Below, piece by piece: positions 8,441 through 16,211 of a stretch of DNA of 37,519 nt. The stretch comes from Planctomycetota bacterium (GTDB lineage Bacteria > Planctomycetota > UBA1135 > GCA-002686595). Location: the NCBI GenBank assembly GCA_029259605.1, contig JAJDEV010000051.1:1-37519 (forward strand). The letters are read 5' to 3'. How positions within the stretch are numbered: position 1 is the first letter of the stretch; every line of letters starts with the position of its first letter. Below the pieces are notes generated by a model. That model did no database searches. It saw nothing but the letters and a program-made list of their open reading frames with translations, and had not been told where the DNA came from. The position numbers and the translations under genes are program-made.

Positions 8441-10207
8441 TCAGCGCGGTCGGGTCAGCGCGTCGAGCGATGCGCTCGGCAGACGCGTCTCGTCGCGACG
8501 CGGATGGTACGCGTGGCAGGTGAGGCAGCTCGACGATGCGCGCTCCTCGGTGTGGCAGCGCATGCACGTGGCGCGCTCGATCGGGCGGAAGGCCGACGTG
8601 AACGCCGCCGGATCGCGCCCGCCGTACGCGGCGACGAATCCGGCCGCCTCGGGTTCGAGCTCGTGGCACTCGAGGCAGGTGTTGTCGGAGGGGGACGCGA
8701 AGTGCGCGACGTGGGAGAAACGCTCGAGCTCGGAGCCCGATCGCGCCTCGGACGCCCCGCGCCAGCGCACGGCGATCGGTTCGGCCGGATCCACCTGCTC
8801 GATCGCGTGGCACTTCGAGCACATCCCGACCGCGCCGGCGCGCGTGAGCGCGTCGAACAGCGGGCGCGCGTCCGCGCGGCTCGCCGTCAGGTCGGTCCAC
8901 GCGCGCAGGAACGGGTCGGCGTGACCGCCGGGGCGATAGCGGATCTCGAAGTCGAGCTCGCGCACGAACCAACCGCCGGTCTCGACCCAGCGCTCGTGGC
9001 GCCGATCGCTCTCGATGTCGGCGTCCGACGCCTCGGCCGCCAGCGTGGAATCGGTGGGGAGCGTCTCGCCGGCCGCGTGTCGCGCGAGTTCGTCCTCGAG
9101 GTCGGGCAACCACGCGTCGAGCGCGCGCGCGAACAGGTCCTCGGGCATGCGGTTGAGGAGCGCGTCGGCCAGCTCGCGATCCGCGTCGAGGCGCGCGACG
9201 AGCGCCGCGTGCCCGTCGCGCTTCACCTCGAAGAGCAACTGCTTCGTACCCCACGCGAAGCGCTCGACCGCCGCCAGCGTGTCGTCGTCGGCGTCCATGA
9301 GGTCGAGCAGGTCGACCGAATGCAAACGCGCGACATCCGCCGCGCGTTCCGCGTCGCTCGCGTAGAGCTGCGCGAGGAACGGGGACACGCCGACTTCGGT
9401 CATCATCGAGTCCGACGGCCACCGGCCGATCGCGATCCCGCGCTCTTCGAGCGCCATCGTGTCGAGCGCGGGAAGGCCGAGGAACCCGAGCCCCGCCCCC
9501 TCGATCTGCGAGCTGCCGGCGATGTCGTCGTCGTGGCACGCCGCGCACATCGTCGTGTAGTTGCGCACCGGCATGCGCTCGCCCGAGGCGTCGAGCGCGT
9601 GGCACGCCGTGCAAGCCGTCGGCGCGGCCGCGGTTCCGGTGTGGTTCGGGAAGTGGTCGCGCAGGTGCGAGGCGTGGTCGAAGGCGATGCCCAAGCGGCG
9701 CTGGTACGGGTAGCTCTCGAACTCCGGATGCCCGTGCTCGAAGCTCTCGAACGCCTCGCTGTGGCACACCTGGCAGCTCGTGTCGCCGAGCGTTGCGAGC
9801 GTCGCGTCCCGGCCCTGGTGCTCGTGATGGCACGTGGCGCACGCGACCTGGTCCGTGTCCGACGCCGCGACCATCGCACCCGCGGGCAGCGCGGCGCGGT
9901 CGGCCGACCAGCCGTGGGCGAAGAGCGCGTCGTCGCCGAACGCATGGCATGCGACGCACAGCTCGCTCTGCAGGAGGTCCATGCGCGTCGCGGACAGCCC
10001 GTGGGCGACGGACTGGATCGCCGTCGCCGATTCCGCATGGCACGCGCCGCAGTCATCGCGCAACGGCGCGTGATTCGAGCTGAGCGGCCCGGGCATCGCG
10101 GCGTCTCGACCGAAGTCGGTCAGCATGATGAGCCCGGCGCCGGCGATCGTCGCCACGCAGGCGACGAGCGCCGGGAGGCGCGAGCGCGAGGACGTGTTTG
10201 GCTCCAC
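8441..10207 (-). CDS. Membrane-anchored decahaem c-type cytochrome
   Basis: 588 residues with ten CXXCH haem-attachment motifs, beginning at residues 53, 84, 123, 146, 199, 221, 463, 511, 548 and 561. A single hydrophobic helix at about 12-30 anchors it, with the haem domains on the periplasmic side. The six N-terminal haem sites include CATCHHEHQG, a CHxEHxG arrangement common in cytochrome c3-like multihaem proteins. The four C-terminal sites are separated from them by about 240 haem-free residues rich in Ala, Asp, Glu and Leu that look helical. The start is GTG (10205-10207), two bases after the stop of the small membrane gene, so it is the last gene of the cytochrome operon. It probably passes electrons between the inner membrane and periplasmic or outer-membrane partners. 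The exact family is not identified. Confidence 0.88.
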   Translation of the reverse strand: MEPNTSSRSRLPALVACVATIAGAGLIMLTDFGRDAAMPGPLSSNHAPLRDDCGACHAESATAIQSVAHGLSATRMDLLQSELCVACHAFGDDALFAHGWSADRAALPAGAMVAASDTDQVACATCHHEHQGRDATLATLGDTSCQVCHSEAFESFEHGHPEFESYPYQRRLGIAFDHASHLRDHFPNHTGTAAAPTACTACHALDASGERMPVRNYTTMCAACHDDDIAGSSQIEGAGLGFLGLPALDTMALEERGIAIGRWPSDSMMTEVGVSPFLAQLYASDAERAADVARLHSVDLLDLMDADDDTLAAVERFAWGTKQLLFEVKRDGHAALVARLDADRELADALLNRMPEDLFARALDAWLPDLEDELARHAAGETLPTDSTLAAEASDADIESDRRHERWVETGGWFVRELDFEIRYRPGGHADPFLRAWTDLTASRADARPLFDALTRAGAVGMCSKCHAIEQVDPAEPIAVRWRGASEARSGSELERFSHVAHFASPSDNTCLECHELEPEAAGFVAAYGGRDPAAFTSAFRPIERATCMRCHTEERASSSCLTCHAYHPRRDETRLPSASLDALTRPR

Positions 10208-10209
10208 GG

Positions 10210-10710
10210 CTACTCAGCGTAGAGAAAGAGGTGCGCCAAGGCTCCGTGCAGATGGACGAAGGCGCCGTGGAAGACCGCGAGTCCGAGCAACGACCAAGTC
10301 AGCGGCACGTGGCGACGGATCCATCGCGCGCGCGGCCCGTCATCGAGCGACGTGTCGGTGGCGAGTCGGACTCCGAGCGCCGTGCTGACGGTCCACGCGG
10401 CGACGAGCGCGAAGAGCACGGATTCGATCCAGCCGACCGGGAGCTCGAGATCCATGTGCAGCCCGAGAACGGCGAGCAGCACGACGGCGAGCGCGAGCTG
10501 GCCGCGCACGCGACGCTCGACCGACGTGCGATCTGCGCTCGGAGGCGTCCAGAAGCGCAGCGCTACGGCGACGACTCCCGCGAGCAGCACCCAACCCGTC
10601 GCGAAGTCGAGCTCGAGCAGCGTCCCGTCGAGGCGCGCCTTCGCGACGAGCAGCGCGATCGAAGACAGGACGAGCAGCGCGAGGATGCGGGGCGAAGCCA
10701 GGGGACGCAT
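10210..10710 (-). CDS. Small multi-pass membrane protein with His-rich last helix
   Basis: 166 residues, four to five membrane helices at about 9-24, 37-53, 71-86, 94-113 and 136-163. The start ATG at 10710 is chosen because it gives a hydrophobic N-terminus and lies 16 bases after the upstream cytochrome stop; longer readings add an Arg-rich tail. Histidines sit in or next to membrane segments: H85, H134, H148, H153, H155 and H160, the last four in one helix (FHGAFVHLHGALAHLFL). Spacing of this kind could ligate haem b, so the protein may link the quinone pool to the two flanking multihaem cytochromes. That is inference from context; I do not recognise the family and a cytochrome b561-like fold is only a guess. 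Confidence 0.72.
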   Translation of the reverse strand: MRPLASPRILALLVLSSIALLVAKARLDGTLLELDFATGWVLLAGVVAVALRFWTPPSADRTSVERRVRGQLALAVVLLAVLGLHMDLELPVGWIESVLFALVAAWTVSTALGVRLATDTSLDDGPRARWIRRHVPLTWSLLGLAVFHGAFVHLHGALAHLFLYAE

Positions 10711-10726
10711 GGGGACGCGACGCGGT

Positions 10727-11779
10727 TCAGCGCGTCGGCGTTCCGACGAAGGTCGCCGGGTCGGGCAGGAGCGCGTCGAGCGCGCCGAGGTCGCGCTCGG
10801 CGGCCAGCGCACCGAACGCCTCGGTGGAGGCATCGATGCGCGCCACGAACGCGTCCGCGGGTTCGCCCGCCGTTCGGGACCACGCTTCGGCCGCATCGAC
10901 CACGGCGCCCACTTCGTCCGTTGCGACGGCGGCCTGCGCGGCTTGGAGCCGCGCGAGCGCGCGCTCGCCGCGTTCGAGCGCCGCCTGCGCGGCCGCGCCC
11001 GGGCCGCTCACTCGCGAGAGCGCGCGGACCGCGTGCCGCAACTCGAGCAATTGCCCGATCACCCAGAGCTCGCGCTGGCGCTCGGCCGACGCGAGGGCGT
11101 TCGTTCCGTCGTCGCCGCGCACGAAGTTGTGCCGCATCTCGCCCTGGGACCACGCGACGAGCTCGAAGCCGTCGCCGGTCGGGTGGCCGGCGTCGAGCAG
11201 CTCCTCGTCGTCGATCAGGTGACAGGCCAAGCACTGGTCCGCGACGAGGTGCGTGCGCGCCGGGCGCAGCATCCCGGCCTCGTCGCAGGTCGCGAGGCGC
11301 GTTGCGCGGTGCTCCGCCGACTCCGCGTCGATGCCCGCGCCGTCCGCTCCGAAGTCGTCGTGAACCTGGAGCCAGTCGCGCGCCGGACCGTGGCAGGACT
11401 CGCACGAGACGCCGGCGATGGCCTTGGGGGCGTCGGGCTCGCCCATCATCGTGAAGTGGCAGGTCGTGCAGCGCGCGTCGTTCTTCACGCGCCGGATTCC
11501 GAGCGCGCTGGCGATGCGCTTCGCTTCCGGATTGCGCGTGAGCATCGTGCTCCCCATCTGATGGTGGGAGTTCTGCCACACCTCGAACTCCTCGACGTGG
11601 CACTCGGCGCAGGTCGAAGGTCCGACGATCCGCGCGACGTCGTCGGCGACGCGCTCCGACTCGTTCTCACCCGTCCCCGCCGTCGCGAACGCGGCCCCGA
11701 GACAGACGAGCGCGAGCGCTGCGAACGGGCGCACCGGATCGGATCCGGGACGGGTGGGGAGCGCGGGCGGGAGCGACAT
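10727..11779 (-). CDS. Tetrahaem cytochrome c554-like protein
   Basis: 350 residues with four CXXCH motifs starting at 57, 104, 126 and 183. The opening pattern PSTCAECHVEEFEVWQNSHH is typical of the cytochrome c554 family (first haem followed by a W-x-x-S-x-H segment). The C-terminal 120 residues are Ala/Glu/Arg-rich and helical, without haem sites. It is exported: an in-frame GTG at 11734 would start a cleaner signal peptide (MRPFAALALVCLGAAFATAG) than the ATG at 11779. A TTTAAT hexamer on the minus strand at 11784-11789, only 4 bases before the ATG, also fits better with the GTG if it is a -10 box. I give the longer form but consider the GTG start likely. Confidence 0.87.
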   Translation of the reverse strand: MSLPPALPTRPGSDPVRPFAALALVCLGAAFATAGTGENESERVADDVARIVGPSTCAECHVEEFEVWQNSHHQMGSTMLTRNPEAKRIASALGIRRVKNDARCTTCHFTMMGEPDAPKAIAGVSCESCHGPARDWLQVHDDFGADGAGIDAESAEHRATRLATCDEAGMLRPARTHLVADQCLACHLIDDEELLDAGHPTGDGFELVAWSQGEMRHNFVRGDDGTNALASAERQRELWVIGQLLELRHAVRALSRVSGPGAAAQAALERGERALARLQAAQAAVATDEVGAVVDAAEAWSRTAGEPADAFVARIDASTEAFGALAAERDLGALDALLPDPATFVGTPTR

Positions 11780-11942
11780 TTCTATTAAAGGGGGAGGGGG
11801 AGTCCTCGGGTGGAGGAGCGCAGGTCGGCCGTTTCTGCTTCGTCTCGCGCTTCGGCCGGTCTTGAACCGAATCGACGCCCGCGACCCTACCGGAGGGGAA
11901 GGCTACGGTGCCTGGGACGGGAGAATGTGGGGCCAGGGTCCG

Positions 11943-13355
11943 TCAAAACTTGAGTTGGAGTTCCGTGCGCGCGCCGGCGCTCGGGCCGAAGTCTTCACGG
12001 CCGGCGACGAACCCGTCCACGCGCAGCAGGGCGTGCCGCCCGAAAGCGTGCTGGAAGCGGACGCCCGCGGCGATCGCGTCCGCGCGCTCGAGGGCGACAC
12101 CCGAGTCCGAGGACGTGTCGGCGCGGCCGCCGATCTCGAGCACGAGCTGCCGCCGATGCAGGTCGTCCCCGAGGAAGCTCTGCCAACCGATCGCGCCGCC
12201 GACGGCCTCGTCCGCGCGGTTCCCGAGCGCCGCCCCGTATCTGCCGATCCCGACCGCGTCGAACAGGATCCCGGCGCGACCGAGCGGGCCGCCGGTCTCC
12301 GGGCCGCGCGCGGCGGACGAGTAGTGGTCGAGTCCGAGGAACAGCGTCGCGTACACGAGGTCGTCCGAGGCGACCGGATTGCGCGACACTTCCGCGAAGA
12401 GCAGCACGCCCTCGCCCGCTTCCGGCGTGTCGTCGTGGATCGGTTTCGAAACGACCGCGCGGAAGGCCGTGTTCGTGTGCCCGATGCGCTGCACCGCGCC
12501 GACGCCGGCGTACAGGGCGTCCGAGTTCGACTCGTCGTCGTTCACCCAGACGGCGTCGATCGAGACCGTCGAGCGCGGCAGGTCGATCTCGTTGAACAGT
12601 CCGATCAGGAGCGCGTCGTCGTCCTCGCGGTTGTCGTCGCGGTGGATCTCGTTCCAACCGATCAGGCCGGTCGTGCGCAGGTTGGACGCGCCGCTCGGGA
12701 GCAGCGTGTTGCGCGTAATGCCGAGCGCGTCGATGCGGTCGTTGATCAGCAGTCCGTCCTGGAAGAGCAGCGGCTGGCGCCCGATCGAGAAGCCCCAGTC
12801 GAGCCCCTTCGAGTCGCGCGAGTCGAGCCCCGGAAAGACCTCGCCGAAGTCGCCCTCGAGGAACAGCGTCGTGATCTCCGCGTTGACCTCGCTCTCCCAA
12901 CCGTCGCCGTCCGGCGCGTTCGACGGCTCGAACGTGTAGCGCGTGAAGCGCCCGTCCTCGTCGAGCGGTCGCACTCCGACGAGCAGGCGCTCCGTGCCGG
13001 ACAGTTGCAGGTTGCCGAACAGGTCGAGGCGCGAGGCCCACTCGCTGGTGACTTCGTCGCCGTCGTCGAACGTCTGCAGCGCCGTGCGCAGGTTGCCGAA
13101 CACGAGGAACGACGGCTGGAGCACCGCGCCCGTCGGCAGGGTGACGCCCTCGCCGATCGGTCCCGTGCCGAGGAACGGATCGCCGAGCTCGAGCACCGGC
13201 CGTGGGCGTTCGGGGACGCGCTCGACCTGGAGCGGGAGCGGTTCGTCGGAGAGCCGCGTGGCGTGCCCGCCCGACTCGTCGCCGCCGTGCTTCGACGGCA
13301 GGACGCACGCGGGCAACAGGCAGGCGAGCGCGAAGAGCGCGGCGCTGGACCTCAC
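11943..13355 (-). CDS. Outer-membrane beta-barrel (porin-like) lipoprotein
   Basis: 470 residues. The GTG at 13355 is preferred because it overlaps the stop of the upstream cytochrome gene (GTGA), has GGAGG 4 bases upstream, and yields a short lipoprotein signal (MRSSAALFALACLLPAC, lipobox cysteine 17). An ATG at 13385 would add 10 charged residues. The rest alternates short amphipathic strands and turns (GLDWGFSIGRQPLLFQDGLL, GLIGWNEIHRDD) and ends in a C-terminal phenylalanine (TELQLKF), as outer-membrane barrels do. The GRQ...NDRIDALGIT region recalls alginate-export-like porins, but I cannot assign it firmly. Sitting between two multihaem cytochromes, it may be the barrel of a porin-cytochrome conduit. 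Confidence 0.8.
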   Translation of the reverse strand: MRSSAALFALACLLPACVLPSKHGGDESGGHATRLSDEPLPLQVERVPERPRPVLELGDPFLGTGPIGEGVTLPTGAVLQPSFLVFGNLRTALQTFDDGDEVTSEWASRLDLFGNLQLSGTERLLVGVRPLDEDGRFTRYTFEPSNAPDGDGWESEVNAEITTLFLEGDFGEVFPGLDSRDSKGLDWGFSIGRQPLLFQDGLLINDRIDALGITRNTLLPSGASNLRTTGLIGWNEIHRDDNREDDDALLIGLFNEIDLPRSTVSIDAVWVNDDESNSDALYAGVGAVQRIGHTNTAFRAVVSKPIHDDTPEAGEGVLLFAEVSRNPVASDDLVYATLFLGLDHYSSAARGPETGGPLGRAGILFDAVGIGRYGAALGNRADEAVGGAIGWQSFLGDDLHRRQLVLEIGGRADTSSDSGVALERADAIAAGVRFQHAFGRHALLRVDGFVAGREDFGPSAGARTELQLKF

Positions 13356-15172
13356 CGGACCTCCAGCACGACGTCGCGTTCCCAAAGCGTGCGGTGTCCG
13401 GCGACGACCGCGTCCGCGATTTCACGCGCGCTCATGCCGTAGTCGAACCCGACGCCCGCGATGGCGCCCACCAAGTTCACGGGCACCATGCCGGCGATCA
13501 GCTTGATGTTCGCCGAGTACGGCGCGCGCCCCGTCAGCGTGCTCGCGTCGACGGCGTAGCTCGCGACGCGCTTGCCGCCCGGCTCGATGCCCTGCTTGTG
13601 GATGCGGGCGGCGAATGGCCGGCCGGTCAGGATCGTCGGTCGCACCTCGGGCCGCACGTAGGGCAGCGGGTCGATCGAGTGGTTCACCGCGAGGATCTGC
13701 TCGCGCTCGCCGCCGCGGACCATCTGCGTCAGGAAACGCGACTGCAGCGAGAACAGTTGTTCGTCGAGCGGGAGCTTGCCGTCGTGCACGTAGCGCGAGT
13801 GCAGGTCGCGGACGTCGCCGTTCGGGTCGAGGTCGCCGGAACGGAACACGACCTCGCCGTCCGCGTCCGTGACGGTGACCTGCAGGAAGACGAGTCGCTC
13901 GGCGGTGAAGCCGGTCGGGACGTTGTGCCCGTCCGTGCCGTTTCTCACCTCGACGTCGAACGCGAGGCCGCGCTCGCTCGCGCGCCGCACGCGCACGTCG
14001 CCGAGCACATAGCCGCGGCGCAAGAGCGCCGTGCCCTGCTCGCGGACCTCGCCGAGGAGCTCGAGCTGCCGATCGAGGATCTCGCGCGCGTCGTAGCGAT
14101 CGTCGATCGAGGCCCAACGCTCCGGGAACGCGCCGTCGTCGTCGACGGTGTCCTCGAAGTCGTCGGTGCCCCAGCCGGCGCGCCAGTCGAACGCCGCCCA
14201 CTCGTCGAACGTCGCGAGCTCCTTGGCGTCCGGGTTGTGCGGGTAGAGCCCGGGATGGATGACGGAGTAGTCCGGCCCGACGAACGAGTGGTTCGTGCGC
14301 TTGCGCGGTGCGGTCGGCACGCCGCCGACGACCGCGGCGGGCGCGGTGCGGTAGCCGGACGCGATGCCGGGCTCGACGCCCATGTGGCAGTCCTGGCACG
14401 ACTCGCCGCGTTCGGCGGCGGGCGAGCGCTTGTACTCGCTGAACGCTTCCTCGAGGCGGAAGCCGCCGGGCAACGTGACGTCGTGGCACGCGCCGCAGAA
14501 CCCGGGCGACGTGATCGGTTCGAAGAAGTGCGCCTCGGCGTGGATGCGGCGCCCGACCTCGCCGGGCGCATCGACGACGGGACCGAACTCGCTCGGATTG
14601 GCCTTCACCCGCGCGAGCTCGCTGCCGTCGCGCGGCCCGTACACGGGCGCGAACAGGTCGCCGGTTCCGAGCGGACGCCGCCCGCTCGCCTTGCCGACGT
14701 CGTGCGACATGCGATGGCACACGACGCAGCTGATGCCCTCCTGCGAGACCGGCGCGCGCTCCGCGTTCGGCCCGAAGAGCGGCTCGCCGATCGTCATCCC
14801 GATCGGCGTGTGGCAGCGGATGCAAAAGTCGCCCATCGTCCCGTTCGTCTTCTGCAGCAGCGTCCCGTGCATCGAGTTGAACACGGGGCTGAGCTGCGCA
14901 TAGGCGTGCGGCGACGCGGACCACTCGCGGTAGTGGTCGGGGTGACAGGTGCGGCACTCGGTCGCCGACGGAAAGAGGTCGTCCGTGAGCGCGGCGCGGT
15001 GCACGTCGTTCGACGACGCCGTGCCGGACGCGACGAGATCGACCGCGCGCGACTCGACCCAGGCGCAGCCGAGGACGGTCGCGACGCTGGCCGTTCCGAT
15101 CGCCTGCGCCAGGCGGCGGAGGAGGGCGGGGGAGCGACGCGGCGGGTCGAGCAGAGGGGGATGCGCGGCCAT
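13352..15172 (-). CDS. Pentahaem c-type cytochrome with C-terminal beta domain
   Basis: 606 residues from ATG 15172, first gene of the cytochrome cluster. Five CXXCH motifs start at 73, 117, 149, 226 and 259. The first region (TECRTCHPDHYREWSASPHA) matches the cytochrome c554-type opening. A hydrophobic segment at 17-36 ends in VLGC, so it may be a lipoprotein (cysteine 36) rather than a plain secreted protein. Residues 270-606 lack haem sites; they include NGTDGHNVPTGF (411-422), a motif seen in large multihaem cytochromes, inside a region that looks like beta sandwich. The 3' end overlaps the barrel gene by GTGA, suggesting coupled synthesis of the two. Probable periplasmic or outer-membrane electron carrier. 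Confidence 0.85.
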   Translation of the reverse strand: MAAHPPLLDPPRRSPALLRRLAQAIGTASVATVLGCAWVESRAVDLVASGTASSNDVHRAALTDDLFPSATECRTCHPDHYREWSASPHAYAQLSPVFNSMHGTLLQKTNGTMGDFCIRCHTPIGMTIGEPLFGPNAERAPVSQEGISCVVCHRMSHDVGKASGRRPLGTGDLFAPVYGPRDGSELARVKANPSEFGPVVDAPGEVGRRIHAEAHFFEPITSPGFCGACHDVTLPGGFRLEEAFSEYKRSPAAERGESCQDCHMGVEPGIASGYRTAPAAVVGGVPTAPRKRTNHSFVGPDYSVIHPGLYPHNPDAKELATFDEWAAFDWRAGWGTDDFEDTVDDDGAFPERWASIDDRYDAREILDRQLELLGEVREQGTALLRRGYVLGDVRVRRASERGLAFDVEVRNGTDGHNVPTGFTAERLVFLQVTVTDADGEVVFRSGDLDPNGDVRDLHSRYVHDGKLPLDEQLFSLQSRFLTQMVRGGEREQILAVNHSIDPLPYVRPEVRPTILTGRPFAARIHKQGIEPGGKRVASYAVDASTLTGRAPYSANIKLIAGMVPVNLVGAIAGVGFDYGMSAREIADAVVAGHRTLWERDVVLEVR

Positions 15173-15233
15173 CGGGACCAATTTAACTGTGGCTGGAAGC
15201 GAAGCGAAGCGCGCCGCGGGGTTCCTCCATCGG

Positions 15234-16211
15234 TTGTTTGCGACGAATTCTGCGAGGGGATTCGCCTGTAGGGGGCACGAAGGCAAGGCTGGCGGACGCC
15301 GGCCCACACCCCCGCAAGCGATCCCCCCCCAACTGAACGCTCCTCCCTCTCCCGACGAGGTCGTCCTCCGCACGCGCGGCCTCGTCCGCCGCTTCGACGA
15401 CCAAGTCGCCGTCGACGGGCTCGACCTCGAGGTCCGCAAGGGCGAGTGCCTCGGGCTGCTCGGTCCGAACGGCGCCGGCAAGAGCACCACGGTGCGCATC
15501 CTCTCGACCCTGCTCGCGCCGTCCGCCGGCGAGGCCGAAGTGCTCGGGCTCGACGTCGTGAAGGACGGCGCGCGGGTGCGCGAGCGCATCGGCGTCGTGC
15601 CGCAGGAACTCGCCGTTTACGAGCACCTGACCGCGCGCGAGAACCTCGCGTTCTTCGGCGATCTGTACGCGCTCGATCGGGTGACGCTCGCCGCCGCCGT
15701 CGAACGCGGGCTCGCCGTCGCCGGGCTCGCCGACCGCGCGGACGAGCCCGTGCGGAACTTTTCCGGCGGGATGAAGCGGCGCCTGAACGTCGCCGTCGCG
15801 CTGCTTCACGACCCGGAGCTCGTCTTCCTCGACGAACCGACCGTCGGCATCGATCCGCAGTCGCGCAACCGCATCTTCGAGATGGTGGAGGGCTTGCGCG
15901 CGCGCGGCACGACGCTGATCTACACGAGCCACCAGCTCGGCGAGGTCGAGCGCCTGTGTGACCGCATCGCGATCCTCGACCGCGGACGCCTCGTCGCGAA
16001 GGGAACGCTCGCGGAGCTCCAGGGTCATCCGGACGTGCGCCGCGGCGCTTCGGCCAATCTGCACTTCGACGCGCTCGGCGACGCGCAGCGCGCGGCCGAA
16101 CTCCTCGCGTCGAACGGCATCACCTGCACGCTCGACGAAGAGCGCCCCGATCTCGAGGAAGTGTTCCTCGACCTGACCGGCCACGCCTTGCGCGACGGGG
16201 TGCCGTCATGA
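15234..16211 (+). CDS. ABC transporter ATP-binding protein (ABC-2 / NatA-like)
   Basis: ATPase of an ABC exporter. Walker A is GPNGAGKST, the signature is NFSGGMKRR, Walker B is LVFLDEPTVGIDPQSR, and the H-loop is YTSHQLGEVERLCD, all intact. The start is uncertain: no ATG lies within 120 bases upstream of the conserved domain. TTG 15234 (given) and GTG 15189 are in frame without a ribosome-binding site. CTG 15333 would give the most natural N-terminus (LNAPPSPDEVVLRTRGLVRRF). An eight-C run just before 15333 could also hide an indel. The gene is divergent from the cytochrome cluster, and its stop overlaps the permease start (ATGA). Substrate unknown. Confidence 0.9.
   Translation: MFATNSARGFACRGHEGKAGGRRPTPPQAIPPQLNAPPSPDEVVLRTRGLVRRFDDQVAVDGLDLEVRKGECLGLLGPNGAGKSTTVRILSTLLAPSAGEAEVLGLDVVKDGARVRERIGVVPQELAVYEHLTARENLAFFGDLYALDRVTLAAAVERGLAVAGLADRADEPVRNFSGGMKRRLNVAVALLHDPELVFLDEPTVGIDPQSRNRIFEMVEGLRARGTTLIYTSHQLGEVERLCDRIAILDRGRLVAKGTLAELQGHPDVRRGASANLHFDALGDAQRAAELLASNGITCTLDEERPDLEEVFLDLTGHALRDGVPS

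Noticed and set aside
8434..8455. CCGCGCT/AGCGCGG palindrome at the decahaem stop as a terminator
   Set aside because: There is too little loop for a normal hairpin and no T-run; it overlaps the coding end and the spacer before the rnc -10 box.
8504..10222. Long plus-strand frame opposite the decahaem cytochrome
   Set aside because: The minus strand has ten CXXCH motifs in frame; the plus-strand product is Arg/Val/Glu-biased with no motif.
8441..15172. Canonical MtrCAB system
   Set aside because: The barrel is about 470 residues, the decahaem protein has a split 6+4 layout, and no MtrA/MtrB sequence features are recognisable; only the general idea of a porin-cytochrome set is retained.
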